Shown here in pieces: positions 1-8,304 of a stretch of DNA of 64,000 bases. The position numbers and the translations under genes are program-made. Every line of letters starts with the position of its first letter. Position 1 is the first letter of the stretch. Below the pieces are notes generated by a model that saw nothing but the letters and a program-made list of their open reading frames with translations, was not told where the DNA came from and made no database searches. This stretch comes from Paenibacillus beijingensis (GTDB taxonomy: Bacteria > Bacillota > Bacilli > Paenibacillales > Paenibacillaceae): the NCBI RefSeq assembly GCF_000961095.1, contig NZ_CP011058.1, forward strand, positions 4,429,501-4,493,500. Reading direction: 5' to 3'.

Positions 1-1
1 C

Positions 2-718
2 GACAATCGTACGCCCGAGGAGCTGTTGTCGCTTGCAGCGGCGGGCTTGTCCGGTAAGGACCGGTACGTATTTGAAGGAAAAAGCGCCTTTATTGACGGA
101 GGCGGCGTGCAGAAGGGAGCGGTTTCCTTTCAAGGCAGCGTAACGGGACATTCCCGCCTGAAGATGGAGACGTACAGCGAAGAGGGCGGCAAGACCGGCG
201 ACGCCGGCGACATGCAGATGGACCCTTCCGGGCTGCTGCGAAGGCTGCGGGAAGCGAAAAAAACGGTGACGGTCGATCCCGCTCGTTCGGATGAAAACAT
301 AACCGTTCTGCATATCGAGCTCGACCCGGAGCAGTCGACCCGCGAATGGAAGCGGCGGATGCAAAGCGAGTGGGCTTCCGTTGCGTCCCGCAAGGCACAG
401 AACGAAAAGATGTATGCGGGCCTTAGCGGGCCGCTTAAACGGAAATTCATTCAGGAATGGAACCGCGAGCTGAACCTCTCCGGCAGGGAGCTTGAGCGTA
501 TGCTGGACTCGCTGCATGTGATGTCGGCCTGTGAGCTGACCATTGACCGGACCCGTCTGCTTCCGCTGCAGATCGCCGAAACGTCGACGCTGGATTACGA
601 GTCGGCAGGGATGCGGCGGAAGGAAGGGAAGACGACGGATATCCGCTTCGTTTCTTTCGACGGCATAGAGGCGCAGACGGTGCATGCCGCACGCAAACGT
701 GATACGATGTTCAGGTGA
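2..718 (+). CDS. C-terminal part of a putative lipoprotein of unknown function (5' end outside window)
   Basis: The reading frame is open from the first bases of the window, so the true start lies upstream and about 239 residues are visible. The visible N-terminus (TPEELLSLAAAGLSG, then GKSAF and a run of short beta-strand-like stretches) resembles LolA/LppX-like folds found in Gram-positive lipoproteins, but the lipobox would be outside the window. The rest is charged and mixed alpha/beta, with no catalytic motif that I recognise. It is followed after 30 bp by the M29 aminopeptidase, possibly co-transcribed. The function is unknown; the fold suggestion is inference from pattern only. Confidence 0.7.
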   Translation, partial: DNRTPEELLSLAAAGLSGKDRYVFEGKSAFIDGGGVQKGAVSFQGSVTGHSRLKMETYSEEGGKTGDAGDMQMDPSGLLRRLREAKKTVTVDPARSDENITVLHIELDPEQSTREWKRRMQSEWASVASRKAQNEKMYAGLSGPLKRKFIQEWNRELNLSGRELERMLDSLHVMSACELTIDRTRLLPLQIAETSTLDYESAGMRRKEGKTTDIRFVSFDGIEAQTVHAARKRDTMFR

Positions 719-748
719 ACCTAAGAAACGGAAGGAGAGACATGGGGC

Positions 749-1864
749 ATGCGTGATTCCAGACTGCAGAAGCTGGCTGAAAATTTGGTTCAATATTCAA
801 TTGATGTGCAGCCGGGCGAAAATGTGCTCATCGATATGATCGGTTCCGAGCGGGAGCTGGCCAAAGCATTGATCGAAGAGGTTGCGAGGCGCGGCGGGCG
901 CCCGTTTGTCCAGACGAGCGACAATTCCGTGCTTCGCTCGCTGCTTAAATCTGCGACAAAGGAACAGATCCAGCTGTGGGCCGAGTTTGATCTGGCCAGG
1001 ATGAAACAGATGCAGGGTTACATAGCGGTACGGTCGGGCGATAACGTGAACGAGCTGTCGGATGTTCCGGAAGATAAAATGAGTCTGTACCAACGGCTGT
1101 ACCGTCATCCGGTCCATATGGAGCAGCGGGTGAAACGGACGAAATGGGTCGTGCTCCGTTATCCGAGCCCGTCGATGGCCCAGCTTGCGAACATGAGCAC
1201 CGAGGCATTCGAAGATTTTTATTTCAACGTTTGCAACCTCGATTACAGTTTAATGGAGCGGGCGATGGAGCCACTGCAGCAGCTGATGATTCGCACCGAC
1301 CGCGTCCGCATTACGGCGCCGGGCACGGATCTGACGTTTTCCATGAAAGGAATCGGGGCCAAAATATGTTCCGGCCACCGCAACATTCCCGACGGCGAAG
1401 TGTTCAGCGCGCCTGTCCGCGACTCCGTGCAGGGCACAATCAGCTATAACACGCCGAGCGTTTACTCGGGTACAACGTTCGAGAACATCATCTTTACGTT
1501 TAAAGACGGTAAAATTGTCGAAGCGACGAGCAACAATACGAAGCGGTTGAATGAAATTTTGAATGCCGATGAGGGCGCGCGATATATCGGCGAGTTCAGC
1601 CTCGGGTTCAATCCGTATATTTTGCATCCGATGAAAGATACGCTGTTCGACGAAAAAATTGCCGGTTCTCTGCATTTTACTCCGGGCCAGGCATATGAGG
1701 AAACCGACAACGGCAACCGTTCCGCCGTACATTGGGATTTGGTGCTGATTCAGCGGCCGGAATACGGCGGCGGAGAAATCTACTTTGACGACACGCTCAT
1801 CCGCAAGGACGGCCGTTTCGTTATTCCGGAACTTGCAGCTCTAAACCCGGAGCACCTAAAATAA
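749..1864 (+). CDS. Aminopeptidase, peptidase family M29 (AmpS/PepS-like)
   Basis: A 371-residue cytosolic metallo-aminopeptidase that removes N-terminal amino acids from peptides. The C-terminal half carries the family's dinuclear metal motifs: a glutamate in DGEVFSAP (near residue 217), a glutamate in IGEFSLG, a histidine in LHFTPG, and the HWDLVL stretch that corresponds to the M29 HxD pair. It is somewhat shorter than the roughly 410 residues of B. subtilis AmpS, mostly in the N-terminal half. The ATG follows GGAAGGAGAGA with good spacing. It may share a transcript with the preceding gene. Confidence 0.88.
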   Translation: MRDSRLQKLAENLVQYSIDVQPGENVLIDMIGSERELAKALIEEVARRGGRPFVQTSDNSVLRSLLKSATKEQIQLWAEFDLARMKQMQGYIAVRSGDNVNELSDVPEDKMSLYQRLYRHPVHMEQRVKRTKWVVLRYPSPSMAQLANMSTEAFEDFYFNVCNLDYSLMERAMEPLQQLMIRTDRVRITAPGTDLTFSMKGIGAKICSGHRNIPDGEVFSAPVRDSVQGTISYNTPSVYSGTTFENIIFTFKDGKIVEATSNNTKRLNEILNADEGARYIGEFSLGFNPYILHPMKDTLFDEKIAGSLHFTPGQAYEETDNGNRSAVHWDLVLIQRPEYGGGEIYFDDTLIRKDGRFVIPELAALNPEHLK

Positions 1865-1886
1865 ATGTAAATCAACCGTTTTTCAC

Positions 1887-1915
1887 TTGAATGATATACC
1901 ATTTCGGGTTATCAT
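1887..1915 (+). promoter_or_regulatory. Candidate sigma-A promoter for the HPr-like gene
   Basis: TTGAAT at 1887-1892 and TATCAT at 1910-1915 are separated by 17 bp, lying about 50 bp before the start codon at 1963. Reasonable match, not tested. Confidence 0.4.
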
Positions 1916-1962
1916 TAAGGAAACGTTTTCTTTTGTTTAATTGACTCATTGGAGGGATACTT

Positions 1963-2205
1963 ATGTCCAGCAACAACGCAGTCGTTGAGATTTCGCAAAC
2001 AGCCAGCCAATTCCGTTCTTCCATCGTTTTGCAGGCCGAGAACAAGTACATTGATGTGAAAAGCATTCTCGGTTTGTTTACGACACTGGTAGGCGGACAC
2101 TCCTATGAGCTCCATGTACATGGACCGGATGCCGACGAAGCGAAACAAGCGATGACGGAAGTGTTCGCAAAATATAATCTTGACGTAAACATTATTAGCG
2201 ATTAA
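1963..2205 (+). CDS. HPr-like protein lacking the active-site histidine region
   Basis: An 80-residue protein that aligns with HPr/Crh of the phosphotransferase system from about HPr residue 25 onward: the stretch VKSILGL matches the regulatory-serine loop (VNxKSIMG in HPr and Crh), and GPDADEAKQAM matches the last helix. The N-terminal GLHARPA loop with His15 is not present; only about 17 unrelated residues precede the shared part, against about 27 in HPr. It therefore cannot act as a PTS phosphocarrier through His15 but could still be a target of HPr kinase at the conserved serine, as Crh is. GGAGGG precedes the ATG. A terminator follows directly, so it is probably monocistronic. Confidence 0.72.
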   Translation: MSSNNAVVEISQTASQFRSSIVLQAENKYIDVKSILGLFTTLVGGHSYELHVHGPDADEAKQAMTEVFAKYNLDVNIISD

Positions 2206-2234
2206 TCGGCCGCCATTGCAGAACCGCGGCAAAG

Positions 2235-2277
2235 AGAGCGCTCCCCAGGATCACCTGCGGAGCGCTCTTTCTTGTTT
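2235..2277 (+). terminator. Rho-independent terminator of the HPr-like gene
   Basis: AGAGCGCTCC (2235-2244) pairs with GGAGCGCTCT (2259-2268), followed by a T-rich tract. Confidence 0.9.
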
Positions 2278-2282
2278 TGTCC

Positions 2283-2311
2283 TTGTGTATTCGCCTCGTT
2301 TCGTCTAATAT
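2283..2311 (+). promoter_or_regulatory. Candidate sigma-A promoter for ylaN
   Basis: TTGTGT (2283-2288), a 17-bp spacer and TAATAT (2306-2311), lying 45 bp before the ylaN start. Confidence 0.45.
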
Positions 2312-2355
2312 AAAAGTATAAATGACGGCGAGGATTGCGCACAGGGGGGGAAGAT

Positions 2356-2643
2356 ATGTCTTCACCGGATGTTATGGTTCATTTGCATCATAAAGCGCTT
2401 CAGCTGCTGCAGGAAGATGCCAATAAAATCGAAAAGCTGATCGAGGTTCAAATGGAGAATCTCGCTACACGCAAATGTCCCCTCTATGAAGAGGTGCTGG
2501 ATACGCAAATGTACGGCCTTTCCCGCGAGGTGGATTTCGCCGTGCGTGCGGGACTGGTCATGGAATCTACGGGCAGGGAGATCGTCAGCCGGCTGGAACG
2601 GAATTTGGCACAATTGTACGAGGCGCTGGAGAGCAGCAAATGA
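2356..2643 (+). CDS. ylaN: YlaN family protein (DUF1507)
   Basis: A 95-residue all-helical protein. The signature CPLYEEVLDTQMYGLSRE and VDFAVRAGLV is that of YlaN, a small protein conserved in Bacillota and reported to bind iron and act with Fur in iron homeostasis. The length equals the family norm. The start chosen at 2356 follows AGGGGGGAAG; an in-frame start seven codons upstream has no ribosome site. In B. subtilis ylaN is next to ftsW; here ftsW is close by on the opposite strand, separated by the antiporter and Asp23 genes. Confidence 0.93.
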   Translation: MSSPDVMVHLHHKALQLLQEDANKIEKLIEVQMENLATRKCPLYEEVLDTQMYGLSREVDFAVRAGLVMESTGREIVSRLERNLAQLYEALESSK

Positions 2644-2690
2644 AATAGCTAATAGACAAGCCTATTGAATCGGCTTGTTATAACAAGTAA

Positions 2691-2720
2691 ACCGCCGGAG
2701 AAGCGCTCCGGCGGTTTCGT
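2691..2720. terminator. Bidirectional terminator between ylaN and the antiporter gene
   Basis: ACCGCCGGAG (2691-2700) pairs with CTCCGGCGGT (2706-2715); T-rich on the plus side and A-rich before the stem, serving both converging genes. Confidence 0.85.
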
Positions 2721-2732
2721 TTATTTGTTCCT

Positions 2733-3794
2733 TTAGACGAGATAAAAGGCGAACCCGAGAATGACATAAACCATCAGAAGCAGCACGCCTTCGTACCAGT
2801 TCGTCCTTCCGTCGCTGGAAACGGATTTTGCGATAAAGACGGCGACGCCGATGGCGGCCAGTTCGATCGGAGAGAAGACGATGTCCATGGTCGGCCCGAA
2901 CAGGGTGCTGATCAGAATAAGGACCGGTGCGACGAACAGGGCGATCTGCAGGCTGCTGCCAACTGCGATTTCCACGGCGGCGCCGATTTTGTTTTTCATC
3001 GCAAGCAAGATAGCCGCGCTGTGTTCGGCCGCATTGCCGACAATAGCGACAACGAACGCCCCCACGAACAGCTCGGACAGGCCGAAGCGGCTTGACACTC
3101 CATGCAGCGTATGGACGAGCCATTCACTGACAAAGGCAACCATAACGGTCGCCACCACCAAGTAGAGGATAGATCTGCTTTTGGACCAGATCGGCTCCTC
3201 GCCGTGACCGGAACTCGTATCGTCCGAATCCGCAAGCATATCTTTGTGCGTAATCATAGAGAAGATGAGCCACAGCAAATAGCAGACGATCAAAATAATC
3301 GCAACCGTAATACTTAGAAACCGGTCGGCCTCAGGGCTGAAATGTTCGGCGGTGACAAAGATGGCCGGAATGAACAGCCCGATAACGGCCATCATCATGA
3401 GCGTGGAGTTATGGTCCGCAAGTTTGGCGTTATACACCTGTTCCTTAAACTTGAGGCCGCCCATCAGGACGCTAAGCCCGAGCACAAGCAGCAGATTGCC
3501 GATGATCGAACCCGTCAAGCTGGCCTTTACCGTCTCGAACGATCCGGCTTTGACGAGAAAGATGGCGATAATGAGCTCCGCCGCATTGCCGAAGGTGGCG
3601 TTCAGAAAGCCGCCCAGCCGCTGTCCTGCATAGTGCGAGACGCTTTCGGTCGCTTGTCCGAGAAAGCCGGCGACAAAGATGACCGCAATTGCCGATACGA
3701 CAAATTGAAACATTTCGTTCCAATGGGCGTAATGGGCAATCCCGCTTAAGACAAATGTGACGATTAAACCTGTAAAAAACAATTTTCTCCGCAA
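2733..3794 (-). CDS. Calcium/proton antiporter, CaCA family (ChaA/YfkE-like)
   Basis: An integral membrane cation/proton exchanger of 353 residues with about 11 hydrophobic segments. Both inverted alpha-repeat motifs of the CaCA family are present: GGFLNATFGNAAELI in the first half and GNAAEHSAAI in the second, whose glutamates bind Ca2+. The start is set at a TTG at 3794, preceded by CGGAGTG, which gives a length equal to B. subtilis YfkE (351 aa). The frame stays open upstream to 3956, but that part is not membrane-like and does not match the family. A His/Asp/Glu-rich cytosolic loop lies in the middle of the protein. It likely expels Ca2+ from the cell. Confidence 0.9.
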   Translation of the reverse strand: MRRKLFFTGLIVTFVLSGIAHYAHWNEMFQFVVSAIAVIFVAGFLGQATESVSHYAGQRLGGFLNATFGNAAELIIAIFLVKAGSFETVKASLTGSIIGNLLLVLGLSVLMGGLKFKEQVYNAKLADHNSTLMMMAVIGLFIPAIFVTAEHFSPEADRFLSITVAIILIVCYLLWLIFSMITHKDMLADSDDTSSGHGEEPIWSKSRSILYLVVATVMVAFVSEWLVHTLHGVSSRFGLSELFVGAFVVAIVGNAAEHSAAILLAMKNKIGAAVEIAVGSSLQIALFVAPVLILISTLFGPTMDIVFSPIELAAIGVAVFIAKSVSSDGRTNWYEGVLLLMVYVILGFAFYLV

Positions 3795-3999
3795 GTCATT
3801 GACACTCCGTTCATTGGGCAATTTTTTGACCGCCGTTTTAGCCGTTGAAAGCTCATCTGCTTGATGAAATCTGCTTTTTACTATAACCAAATTCAGGTAG
3901 ATTGTAAACGCAGCCGGCAACTTTTGATCGTTCTTGCTTCCGTCAAAAGCATCCATTACAATTAAACCAAAGATGGCATTTCCCCAAGGAGTGAAATTT

Positions 4000-4389
4000 A
4001 TGACCGAAGACCTTCAAACAGGCATTATTCGCATATCGGACGACGTTGTAGCTACGATCGCGGGTCTGGCGGCGCTGGAAACGCCGGGGATCGCCGCCAT
4101 GTCGGGCGGCATTTCGGAAGGACTGGCCAAGCGGCTCAGCGGCAAAAACGTGCAAAAAGGCGTGACGGTAGAGGTCGGACAGCTGGAAGCGGCAATCGAT
4201 CTGCGCGTCATTGTGCAGTACGGCATTCCGATCCAGGAGGTGTGCCGGCAGCTGCAGCTCAGCGTCCGCGAAGCCGTCGAGAATATGACCGGCCTGAATG
4301 TGGTGGAAGTGAACGTGAAAGTGGATGGGGTTCTGTTCCGGGAGGACGTCGTGGACGAAAGTCCGGCCGTTACGGCCCGGCTCAAATAA
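4000..4389 (+). CDS. Asp23/Gls24 family envelope stress protein
   Basis: A 129-residue protein of the Asp23/Gls24 family, with the characteristic IRISDDVVATIAGLAALETPG start and the INVxV-type end (VVEVNVKVDGVLF). Family members are abundant membrane-associated or cytosolic scaffold-like proteins linked to cell-envelope stress; the biochemical role is poorly known. The ATG at 4000 follows AAGGAGTG; the frame is open for 22 more codons upstream without a ribosome site. It is a paralogue of the yloU-type gene at 40.9 kb. A terminator follows at once. Confidence 0.88.
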   Translation: MTEDLQTGIIRISDDVVATIAGLAALETPGIAAMSGGISEGLAKRLSGKNVQKGVTVEVGQLEAAIDLRVIVQYGIPIQEVCRQLQLSVREAVENMTGLNVVEVNVKVDGVLFREDVVDESPAVTARLK

Positions 4390-4422
4390 AAACAAGCGGT
4401 CCAATGGCGGCCGCTTGTTTTT
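4390..4422. terminator. Terminator between the Asp23 gene and ftsW
   Basis: AAACAAGCGG (4390-4399) pairs with CCGCTTGTTT (4411-4420); A-rich and T-rich flanks allow use from both sides. Confidence 0.88.
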
Positions 4423-4450
4423 ATGTTGAAGGTTGTCCGGTGCCGTCCGG

Positions 4451-5662
4451 TTACGGACGCAGGATGGCGATTTTTCGATCCTGCTGCGGCTTTGCTCTTT
4501 CCTCCCGCACCTCACGCACCGCCGGCCGGTTATATTCCCGCGAAATGCTCAGCAGCACGCCCATCGCCATCAAGGTGACAAGCAGCGAGGAGCCGCCGTA
4601 GCTGATGAACGGAAGCGTAACCCCCGTGATCGGAATCGTCCCTGTGACACCGCCGATGTTAATAATCGCCTGGACGGCGATCAAGCCGACAATTCCCGCT
4701 CCTACGACGGTTCCGTACACGTCGGGACAACGTACCGCAACGATCAATCCCCGCCACAGCAGCATCATGTAAAAGAAGAGAAAAACTACACTGCCGATAA
4801 AACCCAGCTCTTCCCCGATAACCGCAAAAATAAAATCGTTGTATGCGTAAGGCAAGTACTGCAGTTTCTGAATGCTGTGGCCGAGTCCGGCCCCCATCAG
4901 TCCGCCGTGCCCAAGCGCCTCCAGCGATTTTACAAGCTGAAAGCCGTCTCCCAGCGGGTCCGCCAGCGGGTCCAAATAGGAGGTGAACCTGCTGATCCGG
5001 TACTGCCACTGCAACGGTTCGACCAGCATCATGATCGCGGAGATGACCGCAACGACGACGGCACCGATCGTCCCGGTCATAAACAGCTGTTTCAGATTGG
5101 CGCCTCCGGCGACGATCATAATGAGCGCGCACGAGATCAGCACGAGACAGGAGCCAAGGTCGGGCTGAAGCATGACGATGCCGCATATAAAACCGACGAT
5201 GACGATTACCGGCACGAGCCCTTTTTTGAAATCCCGGAACTTCTCGCCTTTCTTGGAAATGAGAGCGCCCAAATAAAGAATAAGCGCAAGCTTGGCCGGC
5301 TCCGTCGGCTGGATGCCGAGGGAGCCGACGCCGAACCAGCTGCGGGCCCCGTTTATTTCTTTGCCGACAAAAGGAACGAGTATGAGCAGGATCAGTACGG
5401 GAATAAGCAGCAGCGCAAAACCTTTCTTGAAAACGCTGTAACGAATATTCATGAGCAGCAGCATGACGAAGGTGCCCAGTATCGCCCATATCAATTGCCG
5501 TTTAATAAAATAGAGGGCGTCGTGACGATAAATGTCGCTGACGGCCGCGATATTGGAGCTGGCGCTGAACACCATGACCAATCCAAAGCCCGTAAGCACC
5601 AGCGTTAAAATAAGGAGCAGAAAATCCGGCCTGCCGCGGACGCCGGTCTGCGGTTTGTTCAT
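4451..5662 (-). CDS. ftsW: Cell-division peptidoglycan glycosyltransferase FtsW (SEDS family)
   Basis: A 403-residue SEDS protein with ten predicted membrane segments. It polymerises lipid II at the septum together with a class B penicillin-binding protein. Family signatures are visible: the N-terminal GLVMVFSASS, the QPTEPAKLALILYLG stretch, and the C-terminal GVTLPFISYGGSS motif. The SEDS family also contains RodA and SpoVE; ftsW is preferred because in B. subtilis the ylaN neighbour is ftsW and ylaN is only 2 kb away, but SpoVE cannot be fully excluded. The basic tail after the last helix is rich in Arg and Glu. The start follows AAGGATG. Confidence 0.85.
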   Translation of the reverse strand: MNKPQTGVRGRPDFLLLILTLVLTGFGLVMVFSASSNIAAVSDIYRHDALYFIKRQLIWAILGTFVMLLLMNIRYSVFKKGFALLLIPVLILLILVPFVGKEINGARSWFGVGSLGIQPTEPAKLALILYLGALISKKGEKFRDFKKGLVPVIVIVGFICGIVMLQPDLGSCLVLISCALIMIVAGGANLKQLFMTGTIGAVVVAVISAIMMLVEPLQWQYRISRFTSYLDPLADPLGDGFQLVKSLEALGHGGLMGAGLGHSIQKLQYLPYAYNDFIFAVIGEELGFIGSVVFLFFYMMLLWRGLIVAVRCPDVYGTVVGAGIVGLIAVQAIINIGGVTGTIPITGVTLPFISYGGSSLLVTLMAMGVLLSISREYNRPAVREVREERAKPQQDRKIAILRP

Positions 5663-5684
5663 GCAATCAACATCCTTTTTTTGC

Positions 5685-6029
5685 TCAAATAAGGAAATCC
5701 CGCAATTCCTGCAGCCGTTTGGCCACCGTATTCATAATCGTCTGCGGAATAGCGGATTCATAATCCAGTCCGTGCGGAAACGTCGCTTTGCCGATATAGA
5801 CCGATTCAATGGCAAGCACGGCGTAGGGAGACTCGAGCTTGCCCTCGACGGCGCGTGTGTTAAAACGGAGGAAATAATCGGATTTATTTGCGCGATCCTC
5901 AAGCTTTAAATCGTATGTGGCGCGGTAATATTCCCATTGCCAACGAACGAAGCCAAGACGCTCCGCCGATTCATCGAGCGTGGCCAGATCGCTCTTTATG
6001 CCGTTTAAACCCGTATTTTCAATAATCAT
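5685..6029 (-). CDS. YugN-like family protein
   Basis: A 114-residue soluble protein. Its N-terminus IIENTGLNGI, the central GFVRWQWEYYRATYDLK and the late FPHGLDYES resemble B. subtilis YugN, a small conserved protein without known function. It lies 22 bp upstream of ftsW on the same strand and is probably co-transcribed with it. An AGGGGG-containing leader precedes the ATG. No catalytic residues can be assigned. Confidence 0.75.
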   Translation of the reverse strand: MIIENTGLNGIKSDLATLDESAERLGFVRWQWEYYRATYDLKLEDRANKSDYFLRFNTRAVEGKLESPYAVLAIESVYIGKATFPHGLDYESAIPQTIMNTVAKRLQELRDFLI

Positions 6030-6318
6030 CCCATAACCCCCTAAAAGTTTTTGCTGCTTGCAAAAACAATCACTAAGCGGTTAACACACCTCTATGACAA
6101 AGACGCGGATACCCTTCAATGATAGTATGTTTACCGTCGCCGCGCAAGCGGATTGCAGCAAGGAAGCAGGCGGTTCGCCCGGTGCGGACTTTACTATGTT
6201 AACTTTCGTCAGGCAAGGACAGGAAGAGGAAAAAAAGCTACCGCTGCACGGTGCCCATCTGTTAAACTATCAGAAATATAAGCATGTGAATGCGAATACA
6301 GGGAGGCTGGCTCAAGCG

Positions 6319-7512
6319 ATGAACGAGACGAAACCATTCATGCAGAGGCTGACCGAACTTTATCCGGAAATGGTGCAGAACAGGCGGTATTTGCACCGCC
6401 ATCCCGAGCTTTCGTTCCAGGAGAAAGAAACGTCGGCTTGGATTGCGGACCGGCTGCGCCCGCTCGGCTGCGAGCTGAAGGAAGGCGTCGGCGGCTACGG
6501 CGTTGTTGCGGAATTTAAAGGCGTTGGCAGCGGGCCGGTTATCGCGCTGCGCGCCGATATCGATGCGCTGCCGATACAGGACGGGAAAGAATGCGAGTAC
6601 CGGTCGACCGTTTCCGGAAAGATGCACGCGTGCGGACATGACGGGCATACCGCGACGCTGCTCGGCATCGCTTCCTACTACGCATCGCTGCAAGGGGCGT
6701 TTAAAGGAACCCGGCGCCTGCTGTTCCAGCCGGCGGAGGAGCTGACGCCGGGCGGCGCGCTGCCGATGATTAAAGACGGGGCGCTCGAATCGGTCGACGC
6801 GATTTACGGCGTCCACCTCTGGACGCCGATTCCATACGGAGAGATCCATACCCGGCCGGGTCCTTTTATGGCCGCCGTGGACGAATTTGCGGTCGAGATT
6901 ACCGGCAAGGGCGGTCATGGCGGCATGCCGGAAGCGACGATCGACGCGATCGCTACGGGCGCTGCGCTCGTGCAATCGCTGCAGACGATCGTAAGCCGCA
7001 ACGTCAGTCCACTCGATACGGCCGTTTTATCAATCGGGTCGTTTCAAGCGGGCACCACCAGCAATGTCATTGCCGAAAAGTGCCTCTTGAAAGGCACGGT
7101 CCGGACCTTTGACGAGAATGTGCGCGGGAAGATCCGCACGCGGCTTGCGGATATGGTTAATCTCGTATGCGCCGGCTACGGGGCGTCGGCGGTACTGGAT
7201 TACCGCGACGGTTATCCGGCGGTCGTGAACGACGAGACGGAAACGGAACGTTTTTTCCGCATCGGGAAGGAATTATTCGGCGAAGTGGCGGTGCAGCTCA
7301 GCAAACCGATTACGGCGGGAGAAGATTTCGCCTATTATCTGCATCATGTCAAGGGATGCTTCATGTTCGTCGGTGCCGGCAGCGAGCAGAGCGGGGCCGT
7401 ATATCCCCATCATCATCCGCGCTTTGACATCGATGAGCGGTCGATGCTGAAATCGGCGCAGCTCATGGTCGGCATGGCCGAAGATTATGCAAGAGAATTC
7501 TCCCTTGCATGA
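6319..7512 (+). CDS. M20-family amidohydrolase (peptidase M20D; hippurate/N-acyl amino acid hydrolase type)
   Basis: A 397-residue cytosolic metal-dependent amidohydrolase that cleaves N-acyl or carbamoyl-type bonds of small amino-acid derivatives. The metal site of the M20D group is visible: HACGHDGH at residues 103-110 (Cys105 and His107 as ligands), PAEE (Glu140/141), and the C-terminal HHHPRFDIDE. The dimerisation domain follows the GKGGHGGMPE motif. The start at 6319 follows GGGAGG with rather long spacing; the frame is open 75 codons further upstream, but that part does not match the family. Which substrate it hydrolyses cannot be told from sequence. Confidence 0.88.
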   Translation: MNETKPFMQRLTELYPEMVQNRRYLHRHPELSFQEKETSAWIADRLRPLGCELKEGVGGYGVVAEFKGVGSGPVIALRADIDALPIQDGKECEYRSTVSGKMHACGHDGHTATLLGIASYYASLQGAFKGTRRLLFQPAEELTPGGALPMIKDGALESVDAIYGVHLWTPIPYGEIHTRPGPFMAAVDEFAVEITGKGGHGGMPEATIDAIATGAALVQSLQTIVSRNVSPLDTAVLSIGSFQAGTTSNVIAEKCLLKGTVRTFDENVRGKIRTRLADMVNLVCAGYGASAVLDYRDGYPAVVNDETETERFFRIGKELFGEVAVQLSKPITAGEDFAYYLHHVKGCFMFVGAGSEQSGAVYPHHHPRFDIDERSMLKSAQLMVGMAEDYAREFSLA

Positions 7513-7617
7513 GACGGACCCTCCCCGGCCAACCTAAACTGGGAGCCATGTAGAAGGATCGCCGCAGCGTTTCTTCGGGTATTGGCGCCGACTAAGGCAG
7601 GGAGGGATTTCATTATC

Positions 7618-8064
7618 ATGTCGATAAAAATTAGGCAAGTCATGACCACCGATTGCGTGACGGCAACGAAGCAGGACAACATTTACGAGCTTGCGGTCAA
7701 AATGAAGCAGCATGACATCGGGTTTATCCCGATCGTAGAAGGCAAAAAGCTGATCGGCGTCGTGACGGACCGCGACCTTGTCATCCGCGGCTATGCGGAT
7801 AAACATTCCGGTTCATCCGCCGTCTCGGACGTCATGTCGTCGGATACGCGCTCCATTTCACCGGAAGCGTCGGTGGATGAAGCCGCGAAGATGATGGCGT
7901 CCAATCAAATCCGCCGACTGCCTGTCGTCGAGAACGGGGAGCTGCTCGGCGTCGTGGCGATCGGCGACCTGGCGGTGAGGTCCAAGTTTGAAGACGAGGC
8001 CGGAGAGGCGCTGAGCGTCATTTCCGAGCATGATAAGCGAAGTACGGTTGGAAGCGGGAAATAA
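7618..8064 (+). CDS. Protein with a pair of CBS domains
   Basis: 148 residues made almost entirely of two CBS modules (about 7-60 and 70-125), shown by the repeated pattern DIGFIPIVEGKKLIGVVTDRD and RRLPVVENGELLGVVAIGD. Such Bateman modules bind adenosine nucleotides and often regulate a partner. No effector domain is attached. The ATG at 7618 follows AGGGAGGG. Similar stand-alone proteins in Bacillota are general-stress proteins (YhcV/YrbF-like). It is followed by a terminator. Confidence 0.88.
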   Translation: MSIKIRQVMTTDCVTATKQDNIYELAVKMKQHDIGFIPIVEGKKLIGVVTDRDLVIRGYADKHSGSSAVSDVMSSDTRSISPEASVDEAAKMMASNQIRRLPVVENGELLGVVAIGDLAVRSKFEDEAGEALSVISEHDKRSTVGSGK

Positions 8065-8145
8065 AGGCTTTTTCCGGACCGAATTTAAACGAAGCTTGTA
8101 CCCTGCGAACATTACGGTCTTAAGCAATGACTGGCCCGGAGCAGG

Positions 8146-8189
8146 TCCGGCGGCGAAAGCGCTAAGCGTTTTTGCCGCCGGATCTTTTT
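8146..8189 (+). terminator. Terminator after the CBS gene
   Basis: TCCGGCGGC (8146-8154) pairs with GCCGCCGGA (8174-8182), followed by TCTTTTT. Confidence 0.8.
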
Positions 8190-8304
8190 GCGTTGCGAAG
8201 AATGAGGTCGCCTGCCGGTCCCCTCATTATTCCGCGGCGGCATAAAAAGCGCCTTTTTACGTCATACTGACAGGAAGAACCATCCTGCCGGGAGGGAAGA
8301 GGAT

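Noticed and set aside
3795..3956. 54-codon extension of the Ca2+/H+ antiporter
   Set aside because: Not membrane-like, and a TTG with CGGAGTG gives the family length.
4433..5608. Long plus-strand open frame (391 codons) opposite ftsW
   Set aside because: It is the antisense of a clear SEDS membrane protein; its Arg/Asp/Gln-rich product is typical of a shadow frame in high-GC DNA and it has no ribosome site.
6094..6318. 75-codon N-terminal extension of the M20 hydrolase
   Set aside because: Does not match the family, and GGGAGG supports the internal ATG at 6319.
8030..8245. 71-codon frame after the CBS gene
   Set aside because: Overlaps the CBS gene end and runs through its terminator.
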